DNA of 64,000 bases from Climacium dendroides (taxonomy: Eukaryota > Streptophyta > Bryopsida > Hypnales > Climaciaceae): positions 13,024,047 to 13,088,046 of the forward strand of contig OX467087.1 in NCBI GenBank assembly GCA_950106755.1, written 5' to 3'. Below are positions 60,425 through 64,000 of this stretch, piece by piece; the stretch's first letter is position 1; each line of letters opens with the position of its first letter. Under the pieces are notes generated by a model. The model searched no databases. It was not told the DNA's origin and saw nothing but the letters and a program-made list of their open reading frames with translations. Position numbers and translations under genes: made by a program.

Positions 60425-60524
60425 AATTCGCCCACCTCCTCAAATGTATATTGTTTGTACATTGCTGAAGGTTATGGAAAGACAACATGTTCACAGGGTG
60501 TACATTTGAGGAATTAGGTGATTT
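60425..60524. repeat. Family C foldback hairpin, copy 3 (decayed)
   Basis: The left arm (60425-60465, CGCCCACCTCCTCAAATGTA, then TTGTTTGTACATTGC) and the right arm (about 60490-60524, TGTACATTTGAGGAATTAGG) pair imperfectly. It occupies the same place relative to the family C body as the hairpin at 47931. Confidence 0.65.
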
Positions 60525-61559
60525 CAGAGCCTGTGTGATTTTAGAGCTTGTTACCTTAGTGTTTATGGTTGCATGTGGAGTTTGACAAATAACTAAGGTG
60601 GGCATCCTCAAAAACTACCTTTTTTTGCTTTTGTGCCTAGTTACTATTATTAGACTGGTCAAATTTTCATATTTTCTTGATGGCAATTCCAACATAGTTG
60701 AAACGAAGTTCCAACATATGAAAAAATATGATATTAAAGGCATGTTCACACTTGTTAAAGAGTATTGTTACTAAGGGTCTTAGGAATGAATTTAGATGTA
60801 CTTCTAGACCATGTTCACATTGTAAACATCACTCCAAACGCCAAGTGCAAATGTACCTTCAAGAGACCATATGCAAAAATTATAAACCAACAAAGTTTGA
60901 TTCTAAAACACTTTCTTCCACATAGGTACACAATTGATTTGGGAGATGTACACAAAGTGAAGATGGCAATTTAAGATCAGTGCGAGTGCATTTATTGGTG
61001 CCCACCTTGCACAACACACAACCAAGATTGTTAGAATAAAAATTATAATAAAAATAAAATAATTATAAAATATTTTTATTCATGCATTAGATATAAAAAT
61101 ATAAATAATTTTTTTTAATAAGAAGTGCTTTGGTATGTATACAAGAAACAAAAATTACTATTATCAATTAAAATTTATATATTCTTACAAAACACTTGTC
61201 TCACATTAAAATTATTTGACTTATTGTATGATTATCTCCAAAGCAACTAGATTAAAGGGGTAAAAGTATCTAATGGAAGATAGAAAATCCTTCTATTGTG
61301 GGCCACTATAACACAAATATATTCTTATTATTGTACTATAATCTTTATCAATAGAGAAGAACATTAAACACCTTGACCCTTTAAGTCCTAGAGTTGTTTT
61401 GTTCAAAGTAAGAATATAAATAGAATTTCTAGCAAATGTAGGATTGTTGAGGATAGAAGAGTGAAAGTGAAAAAATTAATCATACCAAATTAGAAAATGA
61501 ATGATAGACAATGGGTGTGAAAAATTTAGCACAATTCCCTAGGTGATTGCAAGAAAGCA
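60525..61559. other. AT-rich intergenic DNA
   Basis: No gene recognised. Two overlapping short plus-strand frames (60728-60974) show no recognisable motif. Confidence 0.4.
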
Positions 61560-61860
61560 TTAGATGAAATTTGAGGCCTCAACATGGCCGTTTCAGGTCC
61601 GTTCTCAACTCTGTTCCCGCAGCAGTAAAAGAACACGGCTAGTTGTCAGAATTTTTTTTTTTTTTTAAAAAGAATTTTTTTTAGTTTCTGAGATGCAAAA
61701 AAAAGTTGAAAAAAAAAAGTTTTTTTTTTTAAAATGACGTGGCACGGTCTCGACCACGTCAGACTGCACAACTGGCAGCGTTTCCATGCAGTCGAGACCA
61801 TTTTTAGAGCTTGTGAACTTACAATCTTCTTGAGGCTTCAAATTTCATGTAATGACTGGT
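61560..61860 (+). repeat. Family D repeat, copy 2
   Basis: Aligns with the reverse of 45725-45975. It contains 'atttgaggcctcaacatggcc', T- and A-runs of 8-15 bases (61650-61735), then GACGTGG..CCACGTC (61736-61760) and GGTCTCGAC..GTCGAGACC (61746-61799) inverted pairs. In both copies the palindrome lies just past the homopolymer-rich part. Confidence 0.6.
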
Positions 61861-62849
61861 CCTATTTTGTGTCACATTTAGAGTATCGAAGTTGTTTTGT
61901 GCTAGAACCTTTGACGGTAGAACCCGATGAACTTGAAATTTTTATTGGAGATGGTTAGCTTGATTGTAATCATGTTTCTTATTTTTTTTAAACTTCAAAA
62001 AAAATTATATTTAAAAGTTAATTTTGCTAATTTGTCACATTTTTGAAGTTTAGGAGGTTTTAATATTAGGGAGTACCTAAAATTAATGATTTAGAGCTAA
62101 AATTTTTTGTAGTCTATTTACACAGTAAGGAAACATATGCCTACCAAAGGAAATCTAAAAATAAATTATTTTATGACCTCCATTTTCGTACAAATGGGGC
62201 TCCCTTGTGCATACACTTCTAAACATTGAAAATGGTTTTGACCCCCATTTTTTGGTAAGATGTAATCACTATCAAGTCATTATAAATTTTCAATTTTTAT
62301 GGGGTTTTGTTCATGATTTTCTAATTATTATTAATTTATACCTAGTTGTATCTATTTTCTATAACAAACTATCTTTCTATTTCAAATAGTAGTTTTTTAG
62401 TACTTACAAGTAGTCAAAAATATTATTAGCTGTCAATTTTTCTATTTCATAGTACTTATAGTACTCATGGTACTGAGCACAAAAATTGCAATTTTGGCAA
62501 AATGCTACTAAAAATGTTTGGTCTTTCTTGCAATAGTGTTGTTGGTATTGTTAGAATTTAGACAAATAAATTTGCCAATAGTATAAATGCACATAATTAT
62601 CGCATTCAACTGTATTTTTCAAGTTGAATTGGTCCAATCCATTCTCTATCAAAAAAATGAGTGACCTACATTTCCTAGTTTACTTCCAATTCTTCTCAAA
62701 TTATAAGTCATTTTCATTTTTGTACTCTCAAAATTAATTTGTGGTTCCTTGGGACTTAAAGGGTTAAAGTTTGCACCTTAGGAGGCCTTCATAGCTTTCA
62801 AAGAAAGCAAGTTCTTTATTTAAAGTAGAAGGTCCATAAAATGCCCATT
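61861..62849. other. AT-rich intergenic DNA
   Basis: No gene or RNA gene recognised. Confidence 0.4.
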
Positions 62850-63070
62850 TAAGAGTGAAAATTAATTTGAAGAGGTTTAAACTTCTTGAAATATTATTCA
62901 ATAAACTTTCCTTGAATCAAAAGACAAATGAAATTGGCATCTAACGCCAAGTCATTTTATATTCGTGGAGCTTCATGGAATTAGTTATGAATTTTTGAAG
63001 TTGAAGCCTAGTAGTCACAAAAAACATTCACCTCTTGAACTCTACACTATTTGTTATTTGTACATTGTTG
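62850..63070 (+). repeat. Family C repeat, single copy with hairpin remnant
   Basis: 'aacttcttgaaatattattca', 'tccttgaatcaaaagac', 'gaaattggcatctaacgcc' and 'gtggagcttcatggaatta' match the 184-bp unit. It continues into 'ttcacctcttgaactctac..tttgtacattgttgaag', the left arm of the foldback. Confidence 0.65.
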
Positions 63071-63302
63071 AAGCAATGAAATAGCAAAATATAAATCTTT
63101 GTGGACCTCCTACCCTACTATCGTAAATTACTTCCAAAATATAAACTTCATTGCCTACTCTACATTCTAAAATAATACTAGATGAAATTCAAGGTGATCC
63201 TTGACTATATTCTTCACATCATCAAATTAGCAAAAGCAAATGTGACCTTGGGAAGTGTTGTAGCTACCCGATTTTTTGTAGAGCCCCAAAAAAGATTTTT
63301 GT

Positions 63303-63505
63303 CAATTCGAATGCTAATATCTTGCAATCCATATAGTGAAAAATTTTGAATTTTTTTCACATCTTCCCAAACTGGCATACTACAAGATCCTAGAGTTTAA
63401 TGCATCAAATTTATTTATTTTTTTCAAAAATTTGGTGCTTGTATTAGAAATGGCAGTTTTGGAGCGATTTTAGTGAAAATATAGTCAAAAACCGTGAGGG
63501 GTTAA
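63303..63505 (+). repeat. Dispersed repeat family B, copy 5
   Basis: 'taatatcttgcaatccatat', 'tactacaagatcctagagtt' and a closing 'gtgaggggttaaga' place this with the other family B copies. Confidence 0.6.
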
Positions 63506-63673
63506 GAATTTGATATTATTTTATCCTATGTTTTAAATATAGGCTACAATTGATTGAAATTAGGGCACAAATTTTACCTTATTTTGAGCCAATTATTGTA
63601 GTAACATAACCTCATTTGTTAAGCAGAAGCCAAATTTAGAGTGAAATTACAACACTGCTACAATCCATTTTAG

Positions 63674-63904
63674 ATTAACCCTCAAATGTCGAGGCAGATG
63701 TTTGGTGTCCAATGGATGACAGAGAATCTCTCCATGTAGGATAGAAGAGCAACTATTCATCCTCATAATTTTGTATGGAAAGGAGAGATCTTCTATAGTA
63801 CTTTGACTTCTAATGAATGCTTTTGCAATTTTTTAAGCCAATGTTTCACACAGTCATGAAAACTGATGATTTCCAAGGTCACCTTGTTGTTCTTTAAGGG
63901 TTAA
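63674..63904 (+). repeat. Family A repeat, copy 9, both ends intact
   Basis: The best-bounded copy. It starts ATTAACCCTCAAA (63674) and ends TTTAAGGGTTAAT (about 63892-63904), inverted repeats with 12 of 13 positions matching. The length of about 231 bp, the inverted ends and the absence of coding suit a MITE-like element. Confidence 0.65.
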
Positions 63905-64000
63905 TCCTTATATCACAATATTTATTTCATTAATCCTTGAAGGTTTTTGACTATGTTTTCACCATCAAGGTACACCTTAATGATCATTATTGATAAAACC

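Overview
This is a stretch of a land-plant nuclear genome. The basis is: several conserved eukaryotic genes, each split into many short coding exons by GT-AG introns of roughly 80-1000 bp; proteins in their plant forms (plant-type mitochondrial serine hydroxymethyltransferase, an XRN2/3/4-type exoribonuclease with a zinc knuckle, a SIK1-type STE20 kinase, a small Cys-rich metallothionein); a relic of a plant mariner-like transposase; and Stowaway-like ends. The lineage cannot be fixed from sequence alone. The compact metallothionein and the short kinase N-terminus would suit a bryophyte or another early-diverging plant, but that is a guess.

Layout: 1-5.8 kb is AT-rich repeat DNA with a GC-rich block at 2.2-3.0 kb and two inverted-repeat elements. 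6.1-7.4 kb holds a two-exon metallothionein gene (+). 8.9-9.6 kb holds a dead mariner transposase. 9.8-11.5 kb is a repeat that appears to be split by a solo-LTR-like insert. 12.6-17.6 kb holds a MYND zinc-finger gene (+) with a probable non-coding first exon. 18.8-19.6 kb carries two MITE-like elements. 20.7-22.0 kb is the six-exon RPS11 gene (+). 22.8-27.9 kb is AT-rich with a 104-bp tandem repeat. 28.1-33.3 kb is a 15-exon mitochondrial SHMT gene (+), tail to tail with a 22-exon XRN exoribonuclease gene (-) at 35.0-42.1 kb, whose leader probably contains a further intron. 45-48.5 kb is very AT-rich with hairpin repeats and a MULE-like non-autonomous element. 49.2-56.7 kb is a 20-exon SIK1-like kinase gene (+). 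57-64 kb is again repeat DNA.

The genes are housekeeping or regulatory and do not form a pathway or cluster: ribosome (RPS11), one-carbon metabolism and photorespiration (SHMT), 5'-3' RNA decay (XRN), Hippo/STE20-type signalling (SIK1), metal buffering (metallothionein) and one protein of unknown role (MYND). All exon models were built by hand from splice consensus, reading-frame continuity and family similarity. The coding lengths close exactly in frame for all six genes. I saw no new biological system. The less ordinary material is the set of repeat families and inverted-repeat elements between the genes, several of which recur within the window.
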